DNA of 64,000 nt from Phyllobacterium sp. 628 (GCF_014189505.1 NZ_CP050301.1:2611501-2675500); one strand, 5' to 3'. Positions 7,301 through 16,292 are shown, counted from the stretch's first letter. Made by a program: numbers and translations. Notes: generated by a model from the letters alone, not told the origin.

Positions 7301-10104
7301 ATCTCTTCAGAACCACCTGTTGGGGCAGATCCATCTGCCTCTTCTGCGGATACAACTGCTTCAAGTTCTTCGTCGTCGCTATCGGTTTCCGAAATCCGCT
7401 CGACCGAAACAACCTTCTCGCCATCGGCTGTATTGAAGATTGTCACGCCCTTTGTAGAGCGACCGGCAACGCGTATGCCGTTGACCGGCACGCGGATCAG
7501 CTGGCCACGATCCGATACAAGCAGAATCTGATCCGAAGCTTCGACCGGGAACAGCGAGACAAGCTTGCCGATTTCGTCGGTTTTCGACGTATCTGTCGCA
7601 CGAATGCCCTTGCCGCCACGTCCTGAAACGCGGAACTCATAGGACGACGAGCGCTTGCCATAGCCATATTCGCTAACGGTCAGAACTGTCTCTTCACGAT
7701 CACGCAATTCGGCATAGCGTTCTGCATTGAGATCCGCCACATCCGTGGCTTCTTCACCAACCAATGCGATTTCCTCAACATCGTCAGCACCCTGCGCACG
7801 CCGGTCTGCCGCAGCCTGTTTCAGATATGCCGAACGTTCCGCCGGGCTCGCATCCACGTGGGCAAGAATTGCCATCGAGATCAGCGTATCGCCCTTGGCC
7901 AGCGTAATGCCGCGCACACCGATCGAATTACGGCCGGCGAATACGCGTACATCCGTCACAGGGAAGCGAATGCACTGACCGCCAGCGGCTGTCAGCAGCA
8001 CATCATCAAACTCGTCACATGTATCGACGCCGAGGATCTCATCACCCTCTTCTTCCAGCTTCATCGCGATCTTGCCGTTGCGGTTGACCTGAACGAAGTC
8101 GGAAAGCTTGTTCCGGCGCACGGTGCCGCGCGTCGTGGCAAACATCACGTCAAGATTGGTCCAGCTTGCCTCGTCTTCGGGCAATGGCATGATTGTGGTG
8201 ATGCGTTCGCCCTGTTCGAGCGGCAACATATTGATCAGCGCCTTGCCGCGTGACTGCGGCGTACCGATTGGCAGACGCCAGACCTTTTCCTTATAAACAA
8301 TGCCGCGCGATGAGAAGAACAGCATCGGCGTGTGGGTATTGGCCACAAACAGCCGTGTGACGAAATCCTCGTCCTTCATCGAAACACCGGAACGGCCCTT
8401 GCCGCCGCGGCGCTGCGCACGATAGGTCGTCAATGGCACCCGCTTGATATAGCCGGCATGGCTGACCGTCACGACCATGTCTTCACGGGCGATCAGGTCT
8501 TCGTCATCCATATCGGCGCCGCCATCGGTCAGTTCCGTGCGGCGCGGGGAGCCAAATTCGTCGCGAATGGCAGCAAGTTCGTCCTTGACGATCTGCATGA
8601 TACGCTGACGCGAAGCCAGGATTTCAAGGTAATCCTTGATTTCAACGCCAATCTTGTTGAGTTCATCAGCAATTTCATCACGGCCGAGCGCCGTCAGGCG
8701 CTGCAGACGCAGATCGAGAATGGCGCGGGCCTGCTCTTCCGACAGATTATAAGTGTTGTCGTCATTGAGCGTGTGACGCGGATCAGCGATCAGGGTGATC
8801 AGTGGTGCCACATCATTGGCGGGCCAGCGGCGTTCCATCAACTGGTCACGCGCGGTGGCCGGGTCCGGCGCCTGGCGGATCAAGGCGATGATCTCGTCAA
8901 TATTGGCAACAGCAATAGCCAGACCGACCAAGACATGCGCACGGTCACGCGCCTTGCGCAGCAGGAATTTCGTGCGGCGGCTGACAACTTCCTCACGGAA
9001 GGCGACAAAGGCCCGCAGAATGTCCATGAGGTTGAGAAGGCCTGGCTTGCCGCCATTAAGCGCCACCATGTTGGCGCCAAACGAGGACTGCAGCGGCGTA
9101 AAGCGATAGAGCTGATTGACGATGACATCGGCAACCGCATCGCGCTTCAATTCAACAACGACGCGATAACCATCACGATCCGACTCGTCGCGGATGTCGG
9201 AAATGCCCTCGATGCGCTTTTCGCGCACAAGATCCGCCATCTTTTCAATCATCGTCGCCTTGTTCACCTGATAAGGCACTTCGGTGATGATGATTGCTTC
9301 GCGGTCGCCGCGCATCGGTTCGATGGCGACCTTGCCGCGCATCAGGATCGAACCGCGTCCGGTACTATAGGCCGAATGGATGCCCGAGCGCCCAAGAACA
9401 ATACCGCCCGTCGGGAAATCGGGACCGGGAATGATTTCCATCAGCTCCGGCAGATCGATCAGCGGATTGTCAATGAGCGCAATACAGCCGTTGATAACCT
9501 CAGCCAGATTGTGCGGCGGGATATTCGTCGCCATACCAACGGCAATACCACCGGAACCATTCACCAGAAGGTTGGGGAAACGAGCCGGAAGAACCATTGG
9601 CTCCTGCTCGCGGCCGTCATAATTGTCCTGAAAATCAACAGTTTCCTTGTCGATATCTTCAAGCAGCGATTGAGTGACCTTCTCCAGACGGCATTCCGTA
9701 TAACGCATCGCCGCCGGGGAATCGCCATCGATGGAGCCGAAATTGCCCTGCCCATCCACCAGCGGATCGCGCAGCGACCAATCCTGCGCCATACGAACCA
9801 GCGCATCGTAGATCGATGCGTCGCCATGCGGATGGTATTTACCCATCACTTCACCGACCACACCGGCAGATTTACGATAGGATCTGTTCCACGACAGGCC
9901 CATCTCGTTCATCGCATGCAGGATACGCCGATGCACTGGCTTCAGGCCGTCACGCACGTCTGGCAGCGCACGGCTGACGATCACGCTCATGGCATAGGAG
10001 AGATAGGAGTTTTGCATCTCCTCGATAATGGAAATTGGCTCGATGCCGAAATTTCCGCCTGGTTTATCGTCTTCTGGGCCGGATGGTGGGGTTAGTTCAG
10101 ACAC
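7297..10104 (-). CDS. gyrA: DNA gyrase subunit A
   Basis: Breakage-reunion subunit of the type II topoisomerase that introduces negative supercoils. The 935-residue protein has the N-terminal winged-helix and tower domains, followed by the C-terminal beta-pinwheel containing the GyrA-box-like segment QRRGGKGRSG (near residue 565) and a long acidic tail. The catalytic tyrosine lies in AAMRYTECRL. In the quinolone-resistance region HPHGDASIYDA, the residue matching E. coli Ser83 is Ala96 and that matching Asp87 is Asp100. The start MSELTPPSG follows an untranslated leader with a hairpin. The gene is convergent with the small membrane protein and divergent from marC. Confidence 0.98.
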   Translation of the reverse strand: MSELTPPSGPEDDKPGGNFGIEPISIIEEMQNSYLSYAMSVIVSRALPDVRDGLKPVHRRILHAMNEMGLSWNRSYRKSAGVVGEVMGKYHPHGDASIYDALVRMAQDWSLRDPLVDGQGNFGSIDGDSPAAMRYTECRLEKVTQSLLEDIDKETVDFQDNYDGREQEPMVLPARFPNLLVNGSGGIAVGMATNIPPHNLAEVINGCIALIDNPLIDLPELMEIIPGPDFPTGGIVLGRSGIHSAYSTGRGSILMRGKVAIEPMRGDREAIIITEVPYQVNKATMIEKMADLVREKRIEGISDIRDESDRDGYRVVVELKRDAVADVIVNQLYRFTPLQSSFGANMVALNGGKPGLLNLMDILRAFVAFREEVVSRRTKFLLRKARDRAHVLVGLAIAVANIDEIIALIRQAPDPATARDQLMERRWPANDVAPLITLIADPRHTLNDDNTYNLSEEQARAILDLRLQRLTALGRDEIADELNKIGVEIKDYLEILASRQRIMQIVKDELAAIRDEFGSPRRTELTDGGADMDDEDLIAREDMVVTVSHAGYIKRVPLTTYRAQRRGGKGRSGVSMKDEDFVTRLFVANTHTPMLFFSSRGIVYKEKVWRLPIGTPQSRGKALINMLPLEQGERITTIMPLPEDEASWTNLDVMFATTRGTVRRNKLSDFVQVNRNGKIAMKLEEEGDEILGVDTCDEFDDVLLTAAGGQCIRFPVTDVRVFAGRNSIGVRGITLAKGDTLISMAILAHVDASPAERSAYLKQAAADRRAQGADDVEEIALVGEEATDVADLNAERYAELRDREETVLTVSEYGYGKRSSSYEFRVSGRGGKGIRATDTSKTDEIGKLVSLFPVEASDQILLVSDRGQLIRVPVNGIRVAGRSTKGVTIFNTADGEKVVSVERISETDSDDEELEAVVSAEEADGSAPTGGSEEI

Positions 10105-10333
10105 GAGGCACTCATCTTTCGTATAGAATCAATCTTCATCTTATAGCGGCTTTTGAACGCAAAAGCCAACCGGAGACACCGCAATACACAGCTGAAAACC
10201 CTTTGTTTTCAATGGGATACAACAGTTCATTTCAATCAGTGAAAAACTTGGTTGCAAAATCTCAACTTTATCGACGCTTCACCGCGAATCCGGTACGCTA
10301 GGACAGCTTCAATCAGAGAAGAAAAGCAAAATC
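10105..10333. other. Divergent gyrA/marC intergenic region with a hairpin
   Basis: This 229-bp stretch has no convincing gene. It contains a perfect inverted repeat, GGCTTTTG-AACG-CAAAAGCC at 10148 to 10167, about 45 bases before the gyrA start, and a weaker one (GAAAAC / GTTTTC) near 10195. Promoters for both genes must lie here, but I see no strong hexamer pair. Confidence 0.5.
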
Positions 10334-10963
10334 GTGGCGCTTTATGACACCCTGCTCAATGCGCTCGTTACCTTGATGGTGACGATCGACCCTCCGGGAC
10401 TGGCACCGCTTTTTCTTGCGCTGACGCGGGGTATGAACCGCAAGGAGCGCAGTCAGGTTGCCTTGCGCGCCAGCATCACTGCTTTCGTGGTTCTGACGAT
10501 TTTCGCCGTTGCCGGTGCGCAGATTCTGGCGCTGTTCGGCATCACCATCGGCGCCTTCCGCATCGCGGGCGGCCTGCTCCTGTTCTGGATCGCCTTCGAA
10601 ATGATTTTCGAGCGGCGGCAGGAGCGTCATGAGAAGAGCGCAACCGTCGCCATCACCAAGGATCATATCCGTAATATCGCCGCCTTTCCGCTTGCCATTC
10701 CGCTGATTGCAGGCCCCGGCGCCATTTCCGCAACGATCCTGCTTGCAGGCACCCTGTCCGAACCCACATCGCGTCTGGCGCTGATCGGTATCATCCTCAT
10801 CTGTATCGCCGCATCCTATGTGGTATTTTTCCTCGCTGAGCGCGTGGACCGCTTCTTGGGTGAAACAGGCCGCTCGATCCTTACGCGCCTGCTGGGCGTC
10901 ATCCTTGCGGCTCTGGCGGTACAATTCGTGGCAGATGGTATCAAGACTTTTATTGCCACCTAA
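10334..10963 (+). CDS. MarC-family integral membrane protein
   Basis: A 209-residue protein with six predicted membrane helices in the MarC (UPF0056) pattern: an N-terminal VTLMVTIDPPGLAPLFLALT, a helix pair after residue 40, the FRIAGGLLLFWIAFEMIF segment, then FPLAIPLIAGPGAISATILL and two C-terminal helices. The function of MarC proteins is unsettled; an old link with multiple antibiotic resistance has not held up. The start codon is GTG at 10334, with AGAAG upstream. The stop overlaps the convergent NADH dehydrogenase gene by 4 bases. Confidence 0.92.
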   Translation: MALYDTLLNALVTLMVTIDPPGLAPLFLALTRGMNRKERSQVALRASITAFVVLTIFAVAGAQILALFGITIGAFRIAGGLLLFWIAFEMIFERRQERHEKSATVAITKDHIRNIAAFPLAIPLIAGPGAISATILLAGTLSEPTSRLALIGIILICIAASYVVFFLAERVDRFLGETGRSILTRLLGVILAALAVQFVADGIKTFIAT

Positions 10964-12255
10964 GCGATATGATCTTCCTCGGCAGCGTCTCTCTGCGTAA
11001 TCAATCGCGCACTGCGCGCGCCGCTGACGGAAATCCATAGCCAGCTCATCGCCACAGCAAGACGGTTGCGCACACCGATGAGGAAGTAGATGTGCGCCAG
11101 CCCCCAGAGCCACCAGGCGATATAGCCCTTGAACGTGATGAAGCCGAAATCTGTCACCGCCGCGCGTTTGCCGATGGTCGCAAGATTGCCTGCATGGCGA
11201 TAGCGGAACGGTCTCGGCGTTGTATCGCCCGCCAGTCGCGCCTTGATCGTCTTGCCAATATGGACGCCCTGCTGTTTGGCGGCAGGCGCAATACCGGGAA
11301 CAGGGCCCTTGTCACCGTTCTTGACCGTCGCGGTATCGCCGATAACAAAAATATCCGAATGCTCAGGCGCTGTCAGATCATCATTGACCACAACGCGCCC
11401 TGCCCGGTCAGCCGATGCATTCAGCCATTTCGCCGCCGGTGATGCCTGCACTCCTGCAGCCCAGATAATCGTGCCTGCCCCGAGTGATTTTCCTGCATAT
11501 TCCACACCGTCCGCGTGACATTTCATCACCGGATTTCCCAGATGCACCTGCACGCCAAGCTTCTCGAGTGCCCGCTGCGCATAGGCCGACAAATCCTCGG
11601 AAAACGCGCCAAGAATGCGGTCTCCGCCTTCAATAAGCACCACCTGCGCCGTTGCGGGATCGATGACCCGGAACTCGCCTTTCAGCGTATCGCGGGCAAG
11701 GTCGGCAATTGTTCCCGCAATCTCGACACCGGTCGGCCCGCCGCCGATGATCACAAATGTCAGCAAATCCTGGCGTTTCTTCGGATCCGGCTCCCGTTCG
11801 GCCTTTTCAAACGCCGTCAGGATACGTCGCCGGATCGTCGTGGCATCTTCCAGTGTCTTCAGTCCAGGCGCATAGGGCTCCCAGTCATCATGACCGAAAT
11901 AGGCATGGCGTGCGCCCGTCGCCAGCACCAGCGTATCATAGGGAATAACCTCGCCATCCGCCGTCGAAATGGTTCGCGCCTTCGTATCAACGCTTTCAAC
12001 AGTTCCGAGCAACGTTTTGATATTGCTGTATTTGCGCAGGAGATGGCGGATAGGCCATGCGATTTCCGAAGTTGCCAGCGTCGATGTTGCCACCTGATAA
12101 AGCAGCGGCTGGAAAAGATGGTGATTGCGCTGGTCGACAAGGGTCACCGCGATATCGCTGTTGCGCAAGTAATGAGCCGCCTCCAGACCGCCAAACCCGC
12201 CACCGACAATGACCACCCGGTGCGGGGTGTTCGAAGGCGTCGTCGTGTCCGTCAT
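10960..12255 (-). CDS. ndh: Type II NADH:quinone oxidoreductase (NDH-2)
   Basis: A single-subunit, non-proton-pumping NADH dehydrogenase that feeds electrons into the quinone pool at the inner face of the membrane. The 431-residue protein has two Rossmann folds: the FAD site VVIVGGGFGGLEAAHYL near residue 14 and the NADH site VIIGGGPTGVEIAG near residue 170. It also has the family blocks IPYDTLVLATGARHAYFG and IFVIGDTA. The C-terminal part (WWLWGLAHIYFLIGVRNRLAVA) supplies the amphipathic membrane anchor. It is complete. The gene lies alone, convergent with marC, 51 bp from the AraC gene. Confidence 0.94.
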   Translation of the reverse strand: MTDTTTPSNTPHRVVIVGGGFGGLEAAHYLRNSDIAVTLVDQRNHHLFQPLLYQVATSTLATSEIAWPIRHLLRKYSNIKTLLGTVESVDTKARTISTADGEVIPYDTLVLATGARHAYFGHDDWEPYAPGLKTLEDATTIRRRILTAFEKAEREPDPKKRQDLLTFVIIGGGPTGVEIAGTIADLARDTLKGEFRVIDPATAQVVLIEGGDRILGAFSEDLSAYAQRALEKLGVQVHLGNPVMKCHADGVEYAGKSLGAGTIIWAAGVQASPAAKWLNASADRAGRVVVNDDLTAPEHSDIFVIGDTATVKNGDKGPVPGIAPAAKQQGVHIGKTIKARLAGDTTPRPFRYRHAGNLATIGKRAAVTDFGFITFKGYIAWWLWGLAHIYFLIGVRNRLAVAMSWLWISVSGARSARLITQRDAAEEDHIA

Positions 12256-12306
12256 GTCAGGCTCCTTGTGCGCTGCACAATAGGTATCAGACCTCCGGTA
12301 GAAAGG

Positions 12307-13182
12307 TCAAACCTTACGGCTGGCGGTGGTCAGCATTGCCCAGCGTCCAGGCGTCATGCCAAAGGCTTTCTTGAACTGCCGGTTGAGATGGCTTTGATCG
12401 GTGAACCCGGTTTCGGCGGCAATCTCTGCCAGCGGAACGCCAAATTTCATCAGCTCCTTGGCCCGCTGCAGACGGCGCATCAGCTGAAAACGATGCGGGC
12501 TGGTGGCATAGAGGGCGCGAAAATGCCGGGATAGCGCATAGCGGTCAAGCCCGCTCACAACTTCCAACTCCTGCGAGCGCACCTGCCGCAGGGCATTGTC
12601 GGCAAGATATTCCCGTGCGCGGCCAGCCTGTTGCATGGCTGGCCGGCCCAGCAGCTTATCCGGTTGACTGGCATGCCGCGACAGTCCGTCAGTCAGCCGC
12701 GAGACGATGTCATCCACCAGAAGTTCATCCATTTCCTCGTCCAGACTGGCAAATGCCGTGGACAGGGTCGAAACAATGGACGCATCAGCGAAAACCGGAT
12801 CATGGACGAAGGGCAGCGCGGCATGGGTGCTGCCGAGGGCTTCCAGCGCCAATGCTGGTTCAAGATAGATCATCCGGTAACGCAAGCCCTCATCAGTACC
12901 CGCGCCGCCATCATGGACCTCATCGGGATGCAGAACCATGATGTTGCCCGGCAGGCTTTGCCGTTTTTCGCCGCGATAGCGGAAGGTCTGAACCCCGTGC
13001 AGCGTAATGCCAATGGCATAGGTATCGTGCCGATGCGGTTCGAATGCATTGCCGGTAAAGCGCGCTTCCATTCGCTCAACCCCCGGATTGGAAGGCGCCG
13101 ACGTGATCGCGTCGCGCACCGGACGTTCGCACAAACGTCCAAGACCGCGCAGGGCTTCCTCTCTTAGGCTTTCACTTGGCAT
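12307..13182 (-). CDS. AraC-family transcriptional regulator
   Basis: A 291-residue regulator with an N-terminal cupin sensor (FEPHRHDTYAIGITLHGVQTF, then PGNIMVLHPDEVHDG) and a C-terminal pair of helix-turn-helix motifs (SGLDRYALSRHFRALYATSPHRFQL and LAEIAAETGFTDQSHLNRQFKKAFGMTPGR, each partly quoted from one domain). The frame is open further upstream; the ATG at 13182 is chosen because it starts the recognisable region and avoids overlapping the divergent gene. It is 16 bp from the divergent DUF2000 gene, so it probably regulates that gene. Confidence 0.9.
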   Translation of the reverse strand: MPSESLREEALRGLGRLCERPVRDAITSAPSNPGVERMEARFTGNAFEPHRHDTYAIGITLHGVQTFRYRGEKRQSLPGNIMVLHPDEVHDGGAGTDEGLRYRMIYLEPALALEALGSTHAALPFVHDPVFADASIVSTLSTAFASLDEEMDELLVDDIVSRLTDGLSRHASQPDKLLGRPAMQQAGRAREYLADNALRQVRSQELEVVSGLDRYALSRHFRALYATSPHRFQLMRRLQRAKELMKFGVPLAEIAAETGFTDQSHLNRQFKKAFGMTPGRWAMLTTASRKV

Positions 13183-13198
13183 CCCACACTCTCGACCC

Positions 13199-13627
13199 AT
13201 GAATGGAGACCTAGATTTGGTGTTTGATACGAAAATTGCAATCGTTGTGCGTGATGATCTCGCGACATGGCAGAAACTCAATGTCTCGTCATTCCTCACG
13301 GGCGGCCTTGTTGCGCCGACTCCCGGCCTGATCGGCGAACCCTATGTAGACCGCGCAGGCCATCATTATCATGCCCTGCCCATCCAGCCGCTGATCATAC
13401 TCACAGCAGATCAGGCCACTCTGTCGGCAATCCATCGCCGCTCGCTGGAGCGTGAGGTCAAATCCTGCCTTTATGTCGAAGAAATGTTTTCGACCGGCTA
13501 TGACCAGCTCAACCGCGCCACATTTGCCCGGTTTGCGCCAGACGATGCCAGGGTTGTCGGCATTGCGCTGCGCGCTGAAAAGAAGATCGTCGACAAAATC
13601 ACCAAAGGCGCAAAAATGCATCCCTGA
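13199..13627 (+). CDS. DUF2000 family protein
   Basis: A protein of about 140 residues that matches DUF2000, whose members are thought to have a peptidyl-tRNA-hydrolase-2-like fold but no proven function. Landmarks are KIAIVVRDDLATWQKLNVSSF at the N-terminus, GEPYVDRAGHHYHALPIQPL in the middle, and CLYVEEMFSTGYDQLNRA near the C-terminus. The ATG at 13199 lacks a ribosome site. GGAG at 13205 would instead serve TTG 13217 or GTG 13220, so the true start may be six or seven codons later. It is divergent from an AraC regulator with a cupin sensor. Confidence 0.85.
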   Translation: MNGDLDLVFDTKIAIVVRDDLATWQKLNVSSFLTGGLVAPTPGLIGEPYVDRAGHHYHALPIQPLIILTADQATLSAIHRRSLEREVKSCLYVEEMFSTGYDQLNRATFARFAPDDARVVGIALRAEKKIVDKITKGAKMHP

Positions 13628-13631
13628 CGCT

Positions 13632-14069
13632 CTACCAGCTGCTCGCCAATGCATACACGGCGAGATAGCGCGCCGTTTTGGCAACCGCCACAATGAGCAC
13701 AAAACGCCACAATGGCTCACGCAACACACCGGCAATAACAGTCAGCGGATCACCAATGACTGGTACCCAGCTGAGAATCAGCGTCCATTTGCCATAGCGC
13801 TGATACCAGCGCGCGGCGCGCTCAAGCTGGGCTTCGCTGGCGGGAAACCATTTGCGCTGGCGAAACTGCTCAATGCCGCGTCCAAGCAGCCAATTGAGGA
13901 CCGAGCCGAGCACGTTGCCAAGGCTGGCAACAGCGAGAAGGACGGATGCGGGATAGGAATGTGTCAGCAGCAAGCCTGCAAGCAGCGCTTCCGATTGCAT
14001 CGGCAAAATGGTTGCGGCCGCAAAAGCCGCCGCGAACAATCCGGCATAGACACCAAAATCAGCAAACAT
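13632..14069 (-). CDS. YqaA/VTT-domain (DedA-related) membrane protein
   Basis: A 145-residue integral membrane protein of the short YqaA group within the VTT/SNARE-associated superfamily. It has about four hydrophobic segments: residues 6 to 30, 40 to 60 (LLAVASLGNVLGSVLNWLLG), 95 to 115 (WVPVIGDPLTVIAGVL), and 120 to 140. The sequence between the middle segments, FRQRKWFPASEAQLERAARWYQRYGKW, is the charged loop typical of the family; only part is quoted as a landmark. Related DedA proteins move polyprenyl phosphate or phospholipids; the role of the short form is unknown. It converges with the DUF2000 gene, 4 bp apart. Confidence 0.88.
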   Translation of the reverse strand: MFADFGVYAGLFAAAFAAATILPMQSEALLAGLLLTHSYPASVLLAVASLGNVLGSVLNWLLGRGIEQFRQRKWFPASEAQLERAARWYQRYGKWTLILSWVPVIGDPLTVIAGVLREPLWRFVLIVAVAKTARYLAVYALASSW

Positions 14070-14102
14070 GATGAGGTGCCTGCTTAAAGCGATGAACCCT
14101 GG

Positions 14103-15161
14103 TCATATTTTCGGCGCAACGGTGCTGCCTCTCACCGCCAGTTTCACATCGAGGATATCCTGCTCCATCGGCATGGTATCGTCCAGAATGGCGCTCACGG
14201 CACGTATCGCCAATTCCTCAAACGGCTGGGCCATCGTGGTCAGACCTGGTTTGAACAAACCGCCTTCCGGCACCCCATCGAAACCAACAATGGAAATATC
14301 GTCGGGGACATTCAGTCCCCGGCCCGCGAGCCAAGCCATCGCCAGTATCGCAATATTGTCGGACATGGCGAGAATCGCTGTCGGAGGTGCTGCGGAGGCA
14401 AAAATCTGCTCAAGACAGGCGTGAACGCTTTGCCGGTCATTCTGGGTTTCGAAGACCGGGACTTCCTCCCGCGAAATGCCAGTTTCTGCCAGCGCATGCC
14501 AATATCCGGCCGCGCGGTCGCGCGACGTCGAATATATCCCGCGCTCGACATCTTGAACGCTGACACGTCCCACGTGGTCATCCGTGAATTCAGTTGCCAG
14601 AACGGCAAAACGCCGGTGCCCCAAACCTGTCAGATGCCGGGCCGCCGTGGCCGCCCCGTCGATATTGTTCACGCCGATGGCCGGGATCGACTGGTCGTCA
14701 CTGCCCAATGCCAGACTGATAAAGGGCAATTGCCTTTCACGGGTGAGCTCAACAAGCCTTTCTCCGCCTTCAACGCAAAGAAGCACAAATCCATCGACCA
14801 GAGCACTCTGGATGTTCCAGCTCAGTTTCTGCTGGTTTCGGGCTGACACAAGCGTCAGGCCCGTCCCCCGGGCGTCGCACACCTCAGCAAGCGCTGTCAA
14901 AAACGCCCTTGCCCACGGATCATCAAAAAAATACGCAAGCGGTTCAATCGCCGCCACGCCTATTGCATTGACCTTTCCCGCACGCAAAAGTCTGCCAGTT
15001 ACACTCGGACCGGCATAGCCATGTTCTTTGGCCACGGCCAGAACGTACTCACGCACTTCGTCTCTGACCACTTCCGGCCGGCTGAATACGTTGGAAGCCG
15101 TTCCCTGCGATACGCCTGCTGCCTTGGCAATATCCGCAAGCCTGACTTTGCCCTTGGTCAA
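14103..15161 (-). CDS. LacI-family transcriptional regulator
   Basis: A 352-residue repressor with an N-terminal LacI helix-turn-helix (VRLADIAKAAGVSQGTASN, residues 6 to 24), the hinge, and a periplasmic-binding-protein-like effector domain (AIGVAAIEPLAYFF, DGFVLLCVEGG, ISIVGFDGVPEGG). Family effectors are usually sugars or related metabolites; this one is not identifiable. The gene is divergent from a 64-residue orphan protein, and three 14-bp palindromes of the LacI-operator type lie between them. Autoregulation and control of the small gene are therefore likely. Confidence 0.94.
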   Translation of the reverse strand: MTKGKVRLADIAKAAGVSQGTASNVFSRPEVVRDEVREYVLAVAKEHGYAGPSVTGRLLRAGKVNAIGVAAIEPLAYFFDDPWARAFLTALAEVCDARGTGLTLVSARNQQKLSWNIQSALVDGFVLLCVEGGERLVELTRERQLPFISLALGSDDQSIPAIGVNNIDGAATAARHLTGLGHRRFAVLATEFTDDHVGRVSVQDVERGIYSTSRDRAAGYWHALAETGISREEVPVFETQNDRQSVHACLEQIFASAAPPTAILAMSDNIAILAMAWLAGRGLNVPDDISIVGFDGVPEGGLFKPGLTTMAQPFEELAIRAVSAILDDTMPMEQDILDVKLAVRGSTVAPKI

Positions 15162-15203
15162 TCCTGAATCTCCCTAATCACCAGTTTCGAAACTAGCACA
15201 AAG

Positions 15204-15217
15204 TTGTATCGATTCAA
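15204..15217. promoter_or_regulatory. LacI-type operator O3 (imperfect)
   Basis: TTGTATCGATTCAA, a 14-bp palindrome with one mismatched pair. It resembles the two sites downstream and lies on the lacI side of the divergent promoter, 42 bp before the lacI start. It could allow looping or autoregulation. Confidence 0.55.
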
Positions 15218-15222
15218 TTAAC

Positions 15223-15250
15223 TTGACAGTCGATCAGGTGATCATATAAT
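15223..15250 (+). promoter_or_regulatory. Near-consensus sigma-70 promoter for the 64-residue protein gene
   Basis: A perfect TTGACA (15223 to 15228) and a perfect TATAAT (15245 to 15250) are separated by 16 bp. The last base of the -10 box is the first base of operator O1. Transcription would start inside or just after O1, so repressor binding would block it. Confidence 0.8.
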
Positions 15251-15263
15251 TGAACCGGTTCAA
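15250..15263. promoter_or_regulatory. LacI-type operator O1 (perfect palindrome)
   Basis: TTGAACCGGTTCAA, a perfect 14-bp palindrome with the central CG typical of LacI/GalR operators. It overlaps the end of the -10 box and the expected transcription start. Confidence 0.8.
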
Positions 15264-15284
15264 ACTTTGGGTTCTATTTCAAAA

Positions 15285-15298
15285 TTGAACCGATTCAA
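15285..15298. promoter_or_regulatory. LacI-type operator O2
   Basis: TTGAACCGATTCAA differs from O1 at one position. It lies 35 bp downstream of O1, in the leader and just before the ribosome site of the small gene. Confidence 0.75.
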
Positions 15299-15312
15299 AA
15301 TGGAGAATGCAA

Positions 15313-15507
15313 ATGATACCGGCAAGCTATTTCTTCAGGGATGTTTATGATGCGCAATGGATCAATCCAAGCGAACTGCAGCCAGTTGACCTTGTGCCTC
15401 CGCCACTCCGCAGGAATCAAGGATTCTTCATTCGGTTATACGGCTTTTTATCGGAGCTGTTTGCCGCCGAGGGACGTCGCACACCAAAATGCGAAACTGT
15501 GCAATGA
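15313..15507 (+). CDS. 64-residue protein of unknown function under LacI-type control
   Basis: A small soluble protein starting MIPASYFFRDVYDAQWINPS and ending in a basic, Arg-rich tail (AAEGRRTPKCETVQ). An amphipathic stretch, GFFIRLYGFLSELFAA, fills residues about 39 to 54. The ATG at 15313 has GGAG 7 bases upstream; the in-frame ATG at 15307 is too close to that site. It is driven by a near-consensus promoter covered by LacI-type operators, and no sugar transporter or enzyme gene follows. I recall similar short proteins in rhizobia but cannot name a family. The promoter and ribosome site support expression. Confidence 0.65.
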   Translation: MIPASYFFRDVYDAQWINPSELQPVDLVPPPLRRNQGFFIRLYGFLSELFAAEGRRTPKCETVQ

Positions 15508-15761
15508 TCAACCAACAAGCAGGAACCGCGATAGAGGAAAATGTCCGGTAAATGGGCGCAAAATCACTGATTTGGAAAAGTGGATACCGGCCTTCCCGGT
15601 AAAACCAGATTTTTGCGGAACACGGGCCATCTTATAAGTGCCGGACCTTCTCGCCCTGACGCCCGCCAAAGATGCGGACGTCCGTGTCTCTTAAACCGTG
15701 GGAAATACTCTTGTCATTGTATCACAGGTATTTCACCGCAGCGGCGCGATGCGTTCTCCGA
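15508..15761. other. Gap after the small LacI-controlled gene, no feature seen
   Basis: A 254-bp stretch between two convergent genes. I see no gene, no clear intrinsic terminator and no repeat. Confidence 0.5.
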
Positions 15762-16292
15762 TCAGAACGGAATCTCATCGTCGAGATCACGCGAGAAATT
15801 GCCGCCGCCCGCATTGCTGTTGCCGGAGGAAGACGATGAACTGCCACGGTTGAAGTCCGAACCGTAATCGCCGTTGTCCGAAACCTGACCACGGCTCGAA
15901 TTGTCGAACGAACGGCCGCCGCCGGAACCGGCGCCCTCGCCGCGTGAATCCAGCATCTGCAATTCACCGCGGAATTTCTGCAGAACGATTTCTGTCGTAT
16001 AACGCTCGTTGCCGGTCTGATCCTGCCACTTGCGGGTCTGCAAGGCGCCTTCGATATAAACCTTCATGCCTTTTTTCAGATATTGTTCAGCAACCTTGGC
16101 GAGGTTGTCATTGAAAATGACAATATTGTGCCACTCGGTCTTTTCCTTACGCTCGCCGCTGTTCTTATCGCGCCAGCTTTCCGATGTGGCGATACTGAAA
16201 CTGACGACGGGATCGCCCGAGCCCATTTTCCGAACTTCCGGATCTTTACCCAGATTGCCGACCAAAATCACCTTGTTGACACTGCCCGCCAT
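15762..16292 (-). CDS. ssb: Single-stranded DNA-binding protein
   Basis: Coats single-stranded DNA during replication, recombination and repair. The 176-residue protein has the N-terminal OB fold ([41 protein letters not shown]), then a long Gly/Ser-rich linker with a run of six serines, and the acidic C-terminal tip DLDDEIPF that recruits partner proteins. The start at 16292 is chosen over 16307 because GGAG lies 7 bases upstream. It is divergent from uvrA. Confidence 0.97.
   Translation of the reverse strand: MAGSVNKVILVGNLGKDPEVRKMGSGDPVVSFSIATSESWRDKNSGERKEKTEWHNIVIFNDNLAKVAEQYLKKGMKVYIEGALQTRKWQDQTGNERYTTEIVLQKFRGELQMLDSRGEGAGSGGGRSFDNSSRGQVSDNGDYGSDFNRGSSSSSSGNSNAGGGNFSRDLDDEIPF

Noticed and set aside
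8332..10095. 587-codon open frame on the plus strand
   Set aside because: It is antisense to gyrA, with His/Arg-rich composition and no ribosome site.
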